Part shown: piece after piece, positions 17,808 to 27,563 of the stretch | Position numbering within the stretch: the first letter of the stretch is position 1 | How the letters are laid out: every line of letters starts with the position of its first letter | NCBI RefSeq assembly: GCF_900089495.1 | Contig: NZ_LT605203.1 | Location: 2,197,622-2,261,621 of the forward strand | Length of the DNA: 64,000 bases | Reading direction: 5' to 3' | From: Thiomonas sp. X19 | GTDB taxonomy: Bacteria; Pseudomonadota; Gammaproteobacteria; Burkholderiales; Burkholderiaceae_C | The notes under the pieces: generated by a model | Databases searched by the model: none | What the model saw: the letters and a program-made list of their open reading frames with translations, nothing else | Told to the model about the DNA's origin: nothing | Translations under genes and position numbers: made by a program

Positions 17808-17837
17808 GGGGGAATCTAGGGGGAATCTAGGGGGAAT
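17808..17837. repeat. three tandem 11-bp repeats (GGGGGAATCTA)
   Basis: GGGGGAATCTA occurs at 17808-17818 and 17819-17829, and a partial third copy GGGGGAAT at 17830-17837. They lie after the relaxase gene and before the tRNA-Pro terminator. The stretch 17550-17807 has two overlapping short frames but no convincing gene. The repeats may mark the end of the mobilisable element. Confidence 0.7.
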
Positions 17838-17864
17838 AAACCCGCGAAATTCACCATTTAGACG

Positions 17865-17894
17865 AAAAAAAGCCCACAGTGTTGGTGTGGGCTT
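17865..17894 (-). terminator. rho-independent terminator behind tRNA-Pro
   Basis: On the minus strand AAGCCCACA and TGTGGGCTT form a nine-bp stem with a seven-base loop and are followed by a run of seven T residues. It lies 33 bases after the tRNA 3' end. Confidence 0.88.
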
Positions 17895-17926
17895 GTTCTC
17901 TAAGTCATTGATTTACTGAGTAAATT

Positions 17927-18003
<77 letters not shown>

Positions 18004-18029
18004 TCGACCAAGCCGAAGACTATAGCAGA

Positions 18030-18488
18030 TCACTCGAGGCTCAACAGCGCGCGCAATGCCTGCAATTGGCTGCGTAGATCGTCCTGTGTCGCGGCAGGCC
18101 AAACGGCGGGCTCGCCAATGGGCAAGCGCTGAAGTGGCGATGCGGCATCTTGTTTATCGGAAAATCTGCGGCCCATTGGCATGTGAACCGTGGATCCCGC
18201 GGTCTCTTCGGTGTCGTGCTGGGAAGCCTCGCCCTGTGATAGCCGCGCCCGTGCTCCCTGAATGGTGAAGCCTTGGTCGTAGAGAAGTTCGCGGATGCGG
18301 CGAATCAGGAGAACCTCATGGTGCTGGTAATAGCGGCGATTGCCGCGGCGCTTCATCGGCCGCAGTTGGCTGAATTCCTGTTCCCAGTAGCGCAGGACAT
18401 GCGACTTGACGCCGCACAATTCGCTGACTTCACCGATGGTGAAGTAGCGCTTGGACGGGATGGGCGGCAAATCCGAAGAGTCGGTCAT
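18030..18488 (-). CDS. MerR-family transcriptional regulator
   Basis: A 152-residue protein with the MerR head (RYFTIGEVSELCGVKSHVLRYWEQEF, then RRYYQHHEVLLIRRIRELL) at residues 14-70 and a low-complexity tail instead of a metal-binding loop. A MerR-like gene directly behind ihfA is conserved in many proteobacteria, and this copy has that position. No effector can be predicted because there are no cysteines in the C-terminal part. Confidence 0.9.
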   Translation of the reverse strand: MTDSSDLPPIPSKRYFTIGEVSELCGVKSHVLRYWEQEFSQLRPMKRRGNRRYYQHHEVLLIRRIRELLYDQGFTIQGARARLSQGEASQHDTEETAGSTVHMPMGRRFSDKQDAASPLQRLPIGEPAVWPAATQDDLRSQLQALRALLSLE

Positions 18489-18601
18489 GGTGAGGAAGAA
18501 AAAGCAATGCGTGTGCGTTGAGACATGACCGGACTATAGGACGCTACAGGTCGGTGTATTTTCGCGTCCCGCCAGGGCCGGCTGAAGCCCGCTCCTGGTC
18601 A

Positions 18602-18931
18602 TCACGCTTCGTCATTGAGTTGACTCTGCAGTTGTTCTTTGAATTTCTGACTGGGGTGAAAGGTGACGACGCGCCTGGCGTCGATGGGAATGATTTCCCC
18701 CGTGCGCGGGTTGCGCCCCGGACGCTGGGCCTTGTCGCGCAACTGGAAATTGCCGAAGTTCGAAAGCTTCACATCGTGTCCGGATGCCAGTGCGTCACGA
18801 ATGAGGTCGAAGAATGCGTCGACCATGTCTTTCGACTCACGCTTGTTCAGGCCTATGCGTTCGTACAGCAGTTCGGACAGCTCGGCCTTGGTCAGGCTGG
18901 GCGTCTGTAGCGTGGTGACGAGTTTTTCCAT
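18602..18931 (-). CDS. ihfA: integration host factor subunit alpha
   Basis: The 109-residue version starting [18 protein letters not shown] is preferred over an upstream Met because GGGGAG lies at ribosome-binding distance of ATG 18931. The DNA-bending signature [20 protein letters not shown] is intact near the C-terminus. IHF is a heterodimer that bends DNA in recombination, replication and transcription. It follows pheT after 40 bases, the classical pheST-ihfA order. Confidence 0.96.
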   Translation of the reverse strand: MEKLVTTLQTPSLTKAELSELLYERIGLNKRESKDMVDAFFDLIRDALASGHDVKLSNFGNFQLRDKAQRPGRNPRTGEIIPIDARRVVTFHPSQKFKEQLQSQLNDEA

Positions 18932-18970
18932 GTTCTGTGGCTCCCCTATGTTCAACGTCGGTAGGCGCGG

Positions 18971-21403
18971 TCAGTTTCTCAGGCTGGCACCGAGAGTCAG
19001 TCGCATGGCCTCGATCACACCTTCACTTGCGGCATCGGCTTGCATATCGGTCAAGGTCTCCGCAGCCTGTAGCGTCAGGCGCAGTGCCACGCTTTTGCGC
19101 GTCTTGCCTTCTTCGTGCTGGGGAAGAAAGACATCGAAAAGCTCGACATCCTGGACGATACCGCAACGCGCATCCGATGTACGCGCCTCGCGCACGACTT
19201 GCAGGATCCTTGCCGCGGGAATGGTTCGATCCATCACGAAAGACAAGTCGCGCAGAATGGCCGGTGCACGTGCCACGGGGCAGACTGTTGGCATGGCCTG
19301 CGATTGCAGGGCCATGGCATCGAGCTCGAACACCACTGGAGCATGAGGCAAAGCGTACTTTTGCATCCAGCGGGGATGCACCTCACCGAGGATGCCGACC
19401 GCTTGGCCATTGAGTAAAACCGCTGCGCTTCGACCAGGATGCAAGGCCGGATGCACCAATGGCTCGAAGCTCAACAAACCAGCGCCGGCGCAGAGCTGCT
19501 CAATGTCGTTCTTCACGTCGAAAAAATCCACCAGGCGTTCGGCCTGCGCCCACTGCATGGGCCAGACCGGGCCATAGGCCAGGCCGCCGACGCGCATGGG
19601 CTGCGCAATGCCGGCAGGCTGTGCCGCATTTGCTGCGCGCGTGTCGCGCATGAACACACGCCCCAGTTCGAACAATCGAACACGCCGCGCCTTGTGGCTC
19701 AAGTTCAGGCGCAGCGCCTGGAGCAAGCCGCCGAGCAGACTGCTGCGCATGACGCTGGCCTGCGCCGCGATGGGGTTCAGCAGTTGGATGGGTTGGGAAT
19801 TGCCGACAAGAGCGGTTTCCCACTCAGGTTCGGCGAAACTGAAATTGATGGTTTCCTGATACGCGCGGGCAGCGAGCAATTCGCGCAGCGCATGCTGACT
19901 GCGCTGCCCTTCGGGGGCAGGCAGCATGCGGGCCTGAGCGAGGGGCGGAACCGTGGGAATGTTGGCATAGCCATGAATGCGAGCGACTTCCTCGATCAGG
20001 TCTTCTTCAATCTCGAGATCGAAACGGTAGCTTGGCGGGGTGACGCGGAAAGCGACGTCAGCGCCAGATCCTTCTTGCTGGAATGGCAAACCGAGGCGCG
20101 TAAAAACGTCCGCCATGCGATCAACGCCGATGGACACGCCCATGATGCGCTCGCAACGTGCCGCGCGCATGCGCACCGGTTCGCGTTCCGGCAACTGCAG
20201 GATGTGGTCGTCGAGCGGGCCCGGCTGCCCACCGCAGATGTCGAGGATGAGGCGGGTGATGTGCTCGGCGTGCTGCGTGGTTGTTGCGGCATCGACCCCG
20301 CGCTCGAAGCGCATGCCGGCATCGGTGGAAAAGTTGTAGCGGCGGGCACGACCACGGACGGCGTCGGGCCACCAGAACGCTGCTTCGACGTAGACATTGC
20401 GCGTGTCCAGGCTGACGGCCGTGGCGTCACCTCCCATGATCCCGGCGAGGGACTCGATGCCGCGTCCAGCGGCAATGACGCCGACTTGCGCATCCACCTC
20501 CACGGTCTGCCCGTTGAGCAGCTTGAGCGACTCCCCCGGCCTGCCCCAACGCACCTCAAGGTCGCCTTCGACCTTGTCGAGATCGAACACATGCGAGGGC
20601 CGGCCGAGTTCCAGCATGACGTAGTTGGAGATGTCCACCAGTGCCGAAATACTGCGCTGGCCGGCGCGCTCCAGGCGCTGGCGCATCCAGGCAGGAGTCG
20701 GGGCCTGCGCATTCACGCCACGGATCACACGGCCGGAAAAACGACCGCAGAGTTCGGCTGCCTCGATGCGGACCGGCAGGACCTCATCCAGGGCCGGAAT
20801 CACGGGAGGAAAACTGGGTTGCACCAACGGAGTTCCGGTCACTGCGGCCAGCTCGCGCGCCACACCCAACACGCTGAGACAGTGGCCCAAATTGGGCGTG
20901 AGCTTGATGGTGAAGACGCAGTCGTCGAGGTCCAGCGCCTGGCGCAAGTCCTGCCCGGTTTTGAGCTCTTGCGGCAAGGCCAGTAGGCCAGTGTGATCGG
21001 AGGACAAACCCAGCTCCTTGGCCGAGCACAACATGCCCTGGGAGGTCACGCCGCGCACGGTTGCCGCAGTCATCTGCAGCGGCTTCCCATCCGCCGCAGA
21101 TGGCGGCAGCATGGCGCCCAGCAGGGCGCAGGGGGCCTTCATGCCCAAAGCCACATTGGGTGCGCCACAGACGATTTGCAAGGCCTCGGCTTGTCCCACT
21201 TGCACTTGGCAGACACGCAGCCGGTCTGCATTCGGATGGGGTTCGACCTTCACCACCTCGCCCACCACGACGCCACTGAATGCGGGTGCGGCGGCCTGCA
21301 TGTCTTCAACCTCGAGGCCGGCCATGGTCAAACGGTCGGCAATCTGTTCGCTGCTCAGGTCCGGATTGCAGAACTGTCGCAGCCAGGATTCGGGCACTTG
21401 CAT
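18971..21403 (-). CDS. pheT: phenylalanyl-tRNA synthetase beta subunit
   Basis: An 810-residue protein, normal length. It begins MQVPESWLRQFCNP and carries the tRNA-binding EMAP-like domain (VVGEVVKVEPHPNADRLRVC) at about 45-155. The B3/B4 editing region and B5 domain follow, and the C-terminal FDX-ACB anticodon-binding domain (RAPAILRDLSFVMDR). With PheS it forms the (alpha-beta)2 enzyme charging tRNA-Phe. It lies 64 bases behind pheS. Confidence 0.98.
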   Translation of the reverse strand: MQVPESWLRQFCNPDLSSEQIADRLTMAGLEVEDMQAAAPAFSGVVVGEVVKVEPHPNADRLRVCQVQVGQAEALQIVCGAPNVALGMKAPCALLGAMLPPSAADGKPLQMTAATVRGVTSQGMLCSAKELGLSSDHTGLLALPQELKTGQDLRQALDLDDCVFTIKLTPNLGHCLSVLGVARELAAVTGTPLVQPSFPPVIPALDEVLPVRIEAAELCGRFSGRVIRGVNAQAPTPAWMRQRLERAGQRSISALVDISNYVMLELGRPSHVFDLDKVEGDLEVRWGRPGESLKLLNGQTVEVDAQVGVIAAGRGIESLAGIMGGDATAVSLDTRNVYVEAAFWWPDAVRGRARRYNFSTDAGMRFERGVDAATTTQHAEHITRLILDICGGQPGPLDDHILQLPEREPVRMRAARCERIMGVSIGVDRMADVFTRLGLPFQQEGSGADVAFRVTPPSYRFDLEIEEDLIEEVARIHGYANIPTVPPLAQARMLPAPEGQRSQHALRELLAARAYQETINFSFAEPEWETALVGNSQPIQLLNPIAAQASVMRSSLLGGLLQALRLNLSHKARRVRLFELGRVFMRDTRAANAAQPAGIAQPMRVGGLAYGPVWPMQWAQAERLVDFFDVKNDIEQLCAGAGLLSFEPLVHPALHPGRSAAVLLNGQAVGILGEVHPRWMQKYALPHAPVVFELDAMALQSQAMPTVCPVARAPAILRDLSFVMDRTIPAARILQVVREARTSDARCGIVQDVELFDVFLPQHEEGKTRKSVALRLTLQAAETLTDMQADAASEGVIEAMRLTLGASLRN

Positions 21404-21467
21404 GGGCTAGGTTTCGTCGGGGTGGAATGAAGAAAGGTTGCGTGTCGAGGCAACGGCCTAGGGGCCA

Positions 21468-22520
21468 TCAAGCCGGGTTGAACTGCTCGAGAAAGCGCAA
21501 GTCGCCACTGTAAAACTGGCGCAGGTCACCCACGCCATAACGCAACATGGTCAGGCGCTCGATGCCGGAACCGAAAGCGAAGCCGATGTATTGCTCGGGA
21601 TCCAGGCCGAAGTTGCGCACCACCGTGGGATGCACCTGCCCAGCGCCGGAAATTTCCAGCCAGCGGCCTTTGAGCGGACCGCTGTCGAACATCATGTCGA
21701 TTTCGGCCGAGGGTTCGGTGAAGGGAAAATAGGATGGCCGAAACCGCAGCGTGATGTCATCGCGCTCGAAAAACGTCTGCAGGAAACTGGTGTACACGCC
21801 CTTGAGGTCGGCCAGGGAAACACGCTCTCCAATCCACAGGCCTTCAAACTGGTGAAACATCGGCGAATGCGTGGCGTCACTGTCGACGCGGTAGGTGCGC
21901 CCAGGAGCAATCACCTTGATGTCGGGCATTGCACCTATACCTGCTGCGTAACGCTGCACATGCGCCCGCGCATGCCGGACCTGCATCGGCGAAGTGTGCG
22001 TGCGCAACAGCAATGGCTGGCCGCGTTCGTCCTCCACGTCCACATAGAACGTGTCCTGCATCGACCTGGCAGGATGGTTCTGCGGCGAATTCAACGCCGT
22101 AAAGTTGGTCCAGTCGTCTTCGATTTCAGGGCCTTCGGCCACGGCAAAGCCGATGGAACTGAAGATCTCCTCGATCCGCATCCAGGAACGCACCACCGGA
22201 TGCAATCCACCGCCATGCTGGCCACGGCCCGGCAAGGTGACGTCGATGGCTTCGGCTGCGAGCTTGGCGTGCAACTCCAATTCCGCGAGGGCTGCACGCC
22301 GTTGCTGCAAGGCAGCTTCAATGCCCTGTTTGGCCAGATTGATGCTTGCGCCTTGCTCACGCTTGCGTTCAGGCGAGAGTTGCGACAAACCTTTCATCAG
22401 GGCCGTGATCGCCCCGGCTTTGCCAAGGTAGCGCGCCTTGGCGTTTTCCAACTCGGCAGGGTGCGAGATGGCCGCAAACTCCGTTTCGGCCCGATGCACC
22501 AGATCTTGCAATTCCGTCAT
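21468..22520 (-). CDS. pheS: phenylalanyl-tRNA synthetase alpha subunit
   Basis: A 350-residue class II synthetase subunit. The N-terminal coiled coil covers residues 1-90. The catalytic core has motif 2 ([20 protein letters not shown]) and motif 3 ([20 protein letters not shown]). It starts at ATG 22520, behind a transcription attenuator-like hairpin in the gap to rplT. Confidence 0.98.
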   Translation of the reverse strand: MTELQDLVHRAETEFAAISHPAELENAKARYLGKAGAITALMKGLSQLSPERKREQGASINLAKQGIEAALQQRRAALAELELHAKLAAEAIDVTLPGRGQHGGGLHPVVRSWMRIEEIFSSIGFAVAEGPEIEDDWTNFTALNSPQNHPARSMQDTFYVDVEDERGQPLLLRTHTSPMQVRHARAHVQRYAAGIGAMPDIKVIAPGRTYRVDSDATHSPMFHQFEGLWIGERVSLADLKGVYTSFLQTFFERDDITLRFRPSYFPFTEPSAEIDMMFDSGPLKGRWLEISGAGQVHPTVVRNFGLDPEQYIGFAFGSGIERLTMLRYGVGDLRQFYSGDLRFLEQFNPA

Positions 22521-22570
22521 GGCATGAAGACTCGTGTGAACGCACTACGACTGTGCTGCGAAGCGGCGAG

Positions 22571-22600
22571 AAAAAAGGCCCGGATTGACCAGGCCTTGGC
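22571..22600 (-). terminator. terminator/attenuator between rplT and pheS
   Basis: Read on the minus strand, AAGGCCTGG and CCGGGCCTT form a GC-rich stem followed by TTTTTT. Two further hairpins (GCAGCA/TGCTGC and CCGGA/TCCGG types) precede it in the 148-base gap. A terminator inside an operon and directly before pheST is typical of attenuation, but no phenylalanine-rich leader peptide is evident. Confidence 0.72.
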
Positions 22601-22668
22601 ATCGGGACGCCGGACGTGCCCCTGGGCACATCCGGTCGTTGAGCAGCACAGGGCTGCTGCAATCAGGC

Positions 22669-23025
22669 TCAGGCCAGCTTGGCCTTGACCTGTTCGACGA
22701 TCTTGCCGAAGGCAATCGAGTCGTGCACAGCCATATCAGCCAGCACTTTGCGGTCGATTTCGATGGCGGCCTTTTTCATGCCGTTCATGAACACGCTGTA
22801 GCTCATGCCGCGTTCGCGCACTGCCGCATTGATCCGTGTAATCCAGAGCGCGCGGAACACGCGCTTCTTGGCACGACGGTCACGGTAGGCGTATTGGCCG
22901 GCCTTCATCACCGCCTGCTTGGCGATGCGGAAGACATTTTTACGACGGCCGCGGAAACCCTTGGCCTGATCCAGAACTTTTTTGTGGCGGGCGCGAGCCG
23001 TTACACCACGTTTGACGCGAGGCAT
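22669..23025 (-). CDS. rplT: 50S ribosomal protein L20
   Basis: A 118-residue basic protein beginning [20 protein letters not shown], with the conserved ARKR-like [19 protein letters not shown] segment. L20 is needed for early 50S assembly and often represses its own operon. It lies between rpmI and pheS as in other proteobacteria. Confidence 0.98.
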   Translation of the reverse strand: MPRVKRGVTARARHKKVLDQAKGFRGRRKNVFRIAKQAVMKAGQYAYRDRRAKKRVFRALWITRINAAVRERGMSYSVFMNGMKKAAIEIDRKVLADMAVHDSIAFGKIVEQVKAKLA

Positions 23026-23067
23026 TTGATCACTCCTTCATCAGAAAAAACGCGAGAGCCCTGGAGC

Positions 23068-23265
23068 TCAAGCAAACGGCATCATCTGGGCGACATGGCC
23101 CATATTCGTCGCGTGCACTTCGGTGGAGCCACGAAGATGACGTTTGTTTTTGGTTGTCTTCTTGGTGAGGATGTGACGCTTGAACGCCTGGCCACGCTTG
23201 ACCGTGCCGCCTGGGCGGACGCGAAAGCGCTTGGCGGCGCTTTTCTTGGTTTTCATCTTGGGCAT
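23068..23265 (-). CDS. rpmI: 50S ribosomal protein L35
   Basis: A 65-residue protein starting [14 protein letters not shown] at ATG 23265. The longer open frame upstream adds 17 non-conserved residues and is rejected. The typical [18 protein letters not shown] segment is present. It is in the operon infC-rpmI-rplT. Confidence 0.97.
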   Translation of the reverse strand: MPKMKTKKSAAKRFRVRPGGTVKRGQAFKRHILTKKTTKNKRHLRGSTEVHATNMGHVAQMMPFA

Positions 23266-23422
23266 TGATTGCTCCATTGAGGTTGACATGGTCGCAGGCG
23301 TCTGCCGAAGCAGCACTTGAGCCTGCGCTCACTTGTAATCAGCCAGTCCCGATGCTCCGGGAATCTGGCTGTGGACCGCACACAGGCAGCGCCTGCGCAT
23401 CGGATGTCGAGCAGCTGAGCTG

Positions 23423-23968
23423 CTATTTTTTCTTGCGAGGCGACAGCACCATGATCATCTGCCGCCCTTCGAGTCTGGGCATTTGCTCGACCTGGCCATG
23501 CGGCTCGAGGTCGTCGCGTACACGCTCCAGCAAACGCATGCCAATGTCTTGGTGGGTGATTTCGCGGCCGCGAAATCGCAAGGAAACCTTGGCTTTATCC
23601 CCATCATCAAGAAACCGCTTCAAGTTCCTGATTTTAATCAGATAATCACCTTCATCAGTAGCCGGCCTGAACTTGACTTCCTTGATCTGGATTTGCTTTT
23701 GCTTGAGCTTGGCTTCGTGTGTTTTTTTCTGTTCCTGATACTTGAACTTGCCGTAATCCATCAAGCGGCAGACCGGGGGCACGGCCGTCGGTGCGATCTC
23801 GACCAGATCGACGCCATGTTCTTCGGCCATGCGCAGCGCCTCGGTGATGGAGACGATGCCTAGGGCCTCGTTTTCCTCGCCCGACAGGCGAACTTCAGGG
23901 ACGGTGATTTCACGATTGAGGCGGTGGGCCCTTTTTTCCGGGGCATTACGGCTCTGTACAGTAGCGAT
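23423..23968 (-). CDS. infC: translation initiation factor IF-3 (AUC start)
   Basis: ATG-initiated reading would begin only at [12 protein letters not shown] (23830), which removes the N-terminal domain. The frame continues upstream as [20 protein letters not shown], the normal IF-3 start, up to ATC at 23966-23968 preceded by AAAGGTTG. The result is 181 residues, the usual IF-3 length. Rare AUU/AUC/AUA starts are known for infC and allow IF-3 to control its own translation. Both domains and the linker ([20 protein letters not shown]) are intact. Confidence 0.93.
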   Translation of the reverse strand: MATVQSRNAPEKRAHRLNREITVPEVRLSGEENEALGIVSITEALRMAEEHGVDLVEIAPTAVPPVCRLMDYGKFKYQEQKKTHEAKLKQKQIQIKEVKFRPATDEGDYLIKIRNLKRFLDDGDKAKVSLRFRGREITHQDIGMRLLERVRDDLEPHGQVEQMPRLEGRQMIMVLSPRKKK

Positions 23969-24008
23969 GGTTCAACCTTTCAATGCTGAGAACAACTGTG
24001 CACCCCGG

Positions 24009-25916
24009 CTATTGCAAATCAGCCAGTTCCTGGAGCATTCTTTGGGAAAACTCGGACAGGGGACGCACACCCAGGTCTTTGTTGCCACGCGCCCGCACTG
24101 CAACAGCCTGGGATGCGCGCTCCTTATCACCGACCACGAGCAGATAAGGAATTTTTTGCAACGAGTGTTCCCTAATTTTATAGGTGATTTTTTCGTTGCG
24201 CAAATCGGACTCGACTCTAAAGCCTTGTTTTTTCAGCGCTTGTGTCACTTCGGCGGCATAGGCGGCGGAATCGTCGGTGATATTGAGCACCATGGCCTGC
24301 ACCGGCGCGAGCCAAAGTGGCAAGGCTCCGGCATGGTGCTCGATCAACACGCCGATGAAACGCTCCATCGAACCGACGATGGCACGATGCAGCATGACGG
24401 GTCGCACGCGGGCCGAATGCTCGTCGACATAGCTCGCGTCGAGACGCTCGGGCATCATGAAGTCAACCTGCATGGTGCCAACCTGCCAGGCGCGGCCGAT
24501 CGAATCCTTCATGTGGTATTCGACCTTGGGGCCGTAGAAGGCGCCCTCGCCCGGCAGTTCGGTCCAACGCACACCGCAAGCCTTGAGCGCCGCGCGTAGC
24601 GCAGTTTCTGCCTTGTCCCAGACCGCATCGTCGCCAATGCGTTTTTCGGGTCGCAGGGCAATTTTCAGGTCGATCTCGGTGAAACCGAAATCACTGTAGA
24701 CCTTCATGGCCTGCCGGTGAAAAGCGGTGACTTCGGATTCGATCTGATCTTCGGTACAGAAAATGTGCCCATCGTCCTGGGTGAAACCGCGCACCCGGAG
24801 CAGGCCATGCAGCGCGCCCGATGGTTCGTTCCGGTGGCAGGCACCGAACTCGCCGTAGCGCAGCGGCAAGTCGCGATAGCTGCGCAAGCCCGTGTTGAAG
24901 ACTTGCACATGGCCAGGGCAGTTCATCGGCTTGAGCGCATACTCGCGCTTTTCCGACTCGGTGAAGAACATGTTCTCGGCGTAGTTGTCCCAGTGACCGG
25001 ACCGCTTCCATAAGCTCACGTCCAGCACCTGGGGGCAACGAACTTCCTGGTAACCGCTGTCACGGTACACCTGGCGCATGTACTGTTCGACCGCCTGCCA
25101 CAGCGCCCAGCCCTTGGGATGCCAAAAGGCGAGGCCCGGCGCCTCATCCTGGAAGTGGAACAGGTCGAGTTCTTTGCCCAGGCGACGGTGGTCGCGCTTC
25201 TCGGCTTCTTCCAATCGCTGCAGGTAGGCGGCCTGGTCTTCCTTGCGAGTCCAGGCCGTGCCGTAAATGCGCTGCAACTGCTCATTGCGGTGGTCGCCAC
25301 GCCAGTAGGCGCCGGCAAGCTTCATCAGCTTGAACACCTTGAGCTTGCCGGTGGAAGGGACATGCGGACCGCGGCAAAGGTCGGTGAACCGGCCTTCGGT
25401 GTAGAGCGAGACATCTTCGCCTGCGGGGATGCTGGCGATGATTTCAGCCTTATAGATCTCGCCCTGGTCCTTGAAAAAAGGGACGGCCTCGTCACGCGGC
25501 AAAACACGACGCGACACGGGCTCGTCCTGCGCGGCAAGGGAAACCATCTTGGCTTCAATCGCCACCAGGTCTTCCGGGGTGAATGGCCGCTTGTAGGCAA
25601 AGTCGTAATAGAAGCCGTTTTCGATCACCGGGCCGATGGTGACCTGGGCTTGCGGGAACAATTCCTTCACCGCATAGGCCAGCAAATGGGCCGTGGAATG
25701 GCGAATGATGTCCAGCCCCTCCGCGTCCTTGTCGGTGACGATGGCCACTTGTGCGTCGTGGCTGAGGGTGTGGCTCAAGTCGACAAGACGGCCGTCAACC
25801 TTGCCTGCGAGCGCCGCTTTGGCTAGCCCCGGACCAATCGAAGCAGCGACTTGGGCGAGCGTGACGTCACCATCGAAGTGACGAACAGAGCCGTCGGGAA
25901 GCGTGATTTGAGGCAT
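24009..25916 (-). CDS. thrS: threonyl-tRNA synthetase
   Basis: A 635-residue protein. ATG 25916 ([16 protein letters not shown]) is preferred over a start 14 codons upstream because the TGS domain then begins normally. The editing domain has [16 protein letters not shown] and YYDF. The catalytic core shows [10 protein letters not shown] and the class II motifs. The C-terminal anticodon-binding domain ends [10 protein letters not shown]. It heads the operon thrS-infC-rpmI-rplT-pheS-pheT-ihfA, with 40 bases to infC. Confidence 0.98.
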   Translation of the reverse strand: MPQITLPDGSVRHFDGDVTLAQVAASIGPGLAKAALAGKVDGRLVDLSHTLSHDAQVAIVTDKDAEGLDIIRHSTAHLLAYAVKELFPQAQVTIGPVIENGFYYDFAYKRPFTPEDLVAIEAKMVSLAAQDEPVSRRVLPRDEAVPFFKDQGEIYKAEIIASIPAGEDVSLYTEGRFTDLCRGPHVPSTGKLKVFKLMKLAGAYWRGDHRNEQLQRIYGTAWTRKEDQAAYLQRLEEAEKRDHRRLGKELDLFHFQDEAPGLAFWHPKGWALWQAVEQYMRQVYRDSGYQEVRCPQVLDVSLWKRSGHWDNYAENMFFTESEKREYALKPMNCPGHVQVFNTGLRSYRDLPLRYGEFGACHRNEPSGALHGLLRVRGFTQDDGHIFCTEDQIESEVTAFHRQAMKVYSDFGFTEIDLKIALRPEKRIGDDAVWDKAETALRAALKACGVRWTELPGEGAFYGPKVEYHMKDSIGRAWQVGTMQVDFMMPERLDASYVDEHSARVRPVMLHRAIVGSMERFIGVLIEHHAGALPLWLAPVQAMVLNITDDSAAYAAEVTQALKKQGFRVESDLRNEKITYKIREHSLQKIPYLLVVGDKERASQAVAVRARGNKDLGVRPLSEFSQRMLQELADLQ

Positions 25917-25938
25917 GGCGTGTGACTCTGGAAATGAA

Positions 25939-25961
25939 AAAGTGCGGTCAAGCCGCACTTT
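25939..25961 (-). promoter_or_regulatory. leader hairpin with T-run directly before thrS
   Basis: On the minus strand AAAGTGCGG and CCGCACTTT form a perfect nine-bp stem with a five-base loop, followed by TTTTTC, ending 22 bases before the thrS start. It has the form of an intrinsic terminator and could attenuate the operon or act as a translational control site. The remainder of 25962-26332 has no gene; TACCGTCA is repeated near 26182-26200. Confidence 0.7.
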
Positions 25962-26332
25962 CAGTAGCCCCTGGAAGGAGCCGCGCGAACCTAACCCTGT
26001 TGTTCAAGGCTTGGGACAAGTTCGCGGTGTCATGACCATGGTGTCGCAGTTATTGTGTGTGCGCAAATTCGCGGGGGAAGCTCGCAGGAAGACTGGTAGG
26101 CGGTATTGGAATCGAAATCGCTCAGAAATCGTCCTAAGCTTTTGATTTTAAACATACCAAGCTTTATTGTGCTGAAAAAATACCGTCATTTGTACCGTCA
26201 AGAGCGAACGCGTTTTTGGTTCGATCGAGACGCTTAAACGGTGACCCAACTCTGAAGTCTAGCAAACCCCATTCGGAAGGCGGCTACACCACAGCCCATG
26301 ATTTGCGATCTGGAGGCCCCGTAGAGGATCTC

Positions 26333-26557
26333 ATGATGCTGTCCAAACTCATCTCCGTCGTGATCATTTTCCTGGTTGTGGCCTTTGGCTTGGCCATAGG
26401 CCTTGTCACGAACCATCTCGCTACTACGACTAGCGCAAGCTGGCAAGCCGTAAAGCCTCAGTTGCCAGGCCGCCAGACCCGCCGCAACTCCGGCTCGGCA
26501 CGCACCCGACCCGTCGGGCTTTGCGCCAGTGGCTCCTTGCGCTGCAACGCATGCTGA
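26333..26557 (+). CDS. possible short membrane protein
   Basis: A 74-residue frame starting ATGATGCTGTCC. Residues 3-27 (LSKLISVVIIFLVVAFGLAIGL) form one clear membrane segment; the rest is basic and not recognisable. It precedes the larger membrane protein gene by 200 bases in the same direction. It could be the intact start of a decayed gene, because the second half looks like noise. Confidence 0.35.
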   Translation: MMLSKLISVVIIFLVVAFGLAIGLVTNHLATTTSASWQAVKPQLPGRQTRRNSGSARTRPVGLCASGSLRCNAC

Positions 26558-26757
26558 CGCGACGCAGGCAACAGGTCATGCGCTGAATCCAACTCGTGCA
26601 TGTCCCGAGCCTTCCGAGGGTGGAGAGCCGAATTGGCCTGCCCAGGTCGCCGACGCATCGGCTGACGACGTTTCCTGCCCACGCGACGGTTGCGTCGACT
26701 TGCATTCGCTCGGTCCCGTGCTGAGATGGTTGGCATCCCCATCCCGGAGAGCCCACG

Positions 26758-27558
26758 ATGCCAACCCGCCCCACCCCTCACCCCACCCCCCAAGCCTCAT
26801 CCCCAGCCCCCTCCCCACCCCCATCGCCGCGATGCAGCCGCCTGGCCGCCCTGCGCGACATCCTGCTCGTGCTGTTCTGGACCGATTCGCCGGCCGGCCA
26901 CCGCATCCGCCTGGGGCTGCAACGCCGCTTCGCACGCCGTGGCCAATCCCCCCAGGGCGCACGTCGCATGGCCGGCCTGCGTCTGGCCGCCGCGCTGGGG
27001 CTTGCCACCCTGTTCGCCCCCTGGCTGATCCTGGCCGCCGCCCTGGGCAGTGCCGCCCTGGCTTGCCGTTCAGCGGCAATGAGCCAGACATTCCTGCTGC
27101 TGGCCTTCGCCCTGGCCGCGCTCTACGGCCGCGGCATCCTGCACCTCGGCCGAGGCGATGCCTGGCTCAAGTCCATCTTCCGGGTCAGCGGCCAGGACCT
27201 GCAGGCGCTACCCCTGGACGCCACGCTGGCGCGGCTGCAGCCCCAAGCCCTGGGAGGCGAGACCCTGCGGCACTGGCAGCGCGCCCGGCGCTGGGCCTGG
27301 GCAACGGTGGCGCTGCTGCCGGGACTGGCTTGGGGTCTGGCGTGGAGTGTGGGCTGGATCCTGGCCCACCGGCCGGCAGACGGGTGTCTTGCGCTGATCT
27401 GGGTGCTGGGCACAGCGCTGGGGCTGGCGATGTGGCTGCCCAGCCGCTACGACCACCACGTGGTCCTGGCCTTCGGCCTGAGCCTGGATGCACCCCAAGC
27501 CACCGAGACAGCCGAAGCCACCGAGACTGACCTTGCCCCTGGAATCCGTATCCCATAG
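26758..27558 (+). CDS. membrane protein of unknown function, C-terminus altered by IS3
   Basis: A 266-residue protein with a proline-rich start and about five hydrophobic segments (LRLAAALGLATLFAPWLILA, FLLLAFALAALYG, WATVALLPGLAWGLAWSVGW, LALIWVLGTALGLAMWLP). No family is recognised. The IS3 insertion at 27528 replaces only the last residues: without it the frame would end ETIHAPQNAAR at 28854. It probably formed an operon with the AAA+ ATPase gene that follows. Confidence 0.6.
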   Translation: MPTRPTPHPTPQASSPAPSPPPSPRCSRLAALRDILLVLFWTDSPAGHRIRLGLQRRFARRGQSPQGARRMAGLRLAAALGLATLFAPWLILAAALGSAALACRSAAMSQTFLLLAFALAALYGRGILHLGRGDAWLKSIFRVSGQDLQALPLDATLARLQPQALGGETLRHWQRARRWAWATVALLPGLAWGLAWSVGWILAHRPADGCLALIWVLGTALGLAMWLPSRYDHHVVLAFGLSLDAPQATETAEATETDLAPGIRIP

Positions 27559-27563
27559 CCGAC

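Noticed and set aside
17539..17830. Two overlapping short frames behind the relaxase
   Set aside because: Different frames give equally weak proteins and neither shows family features; not annotated as genes.
19439..20986. 515-codon plus-strand frame opposite pheT
   Set aside because: High-GC antisense shadow of a core gene, no start signal and no motifs.
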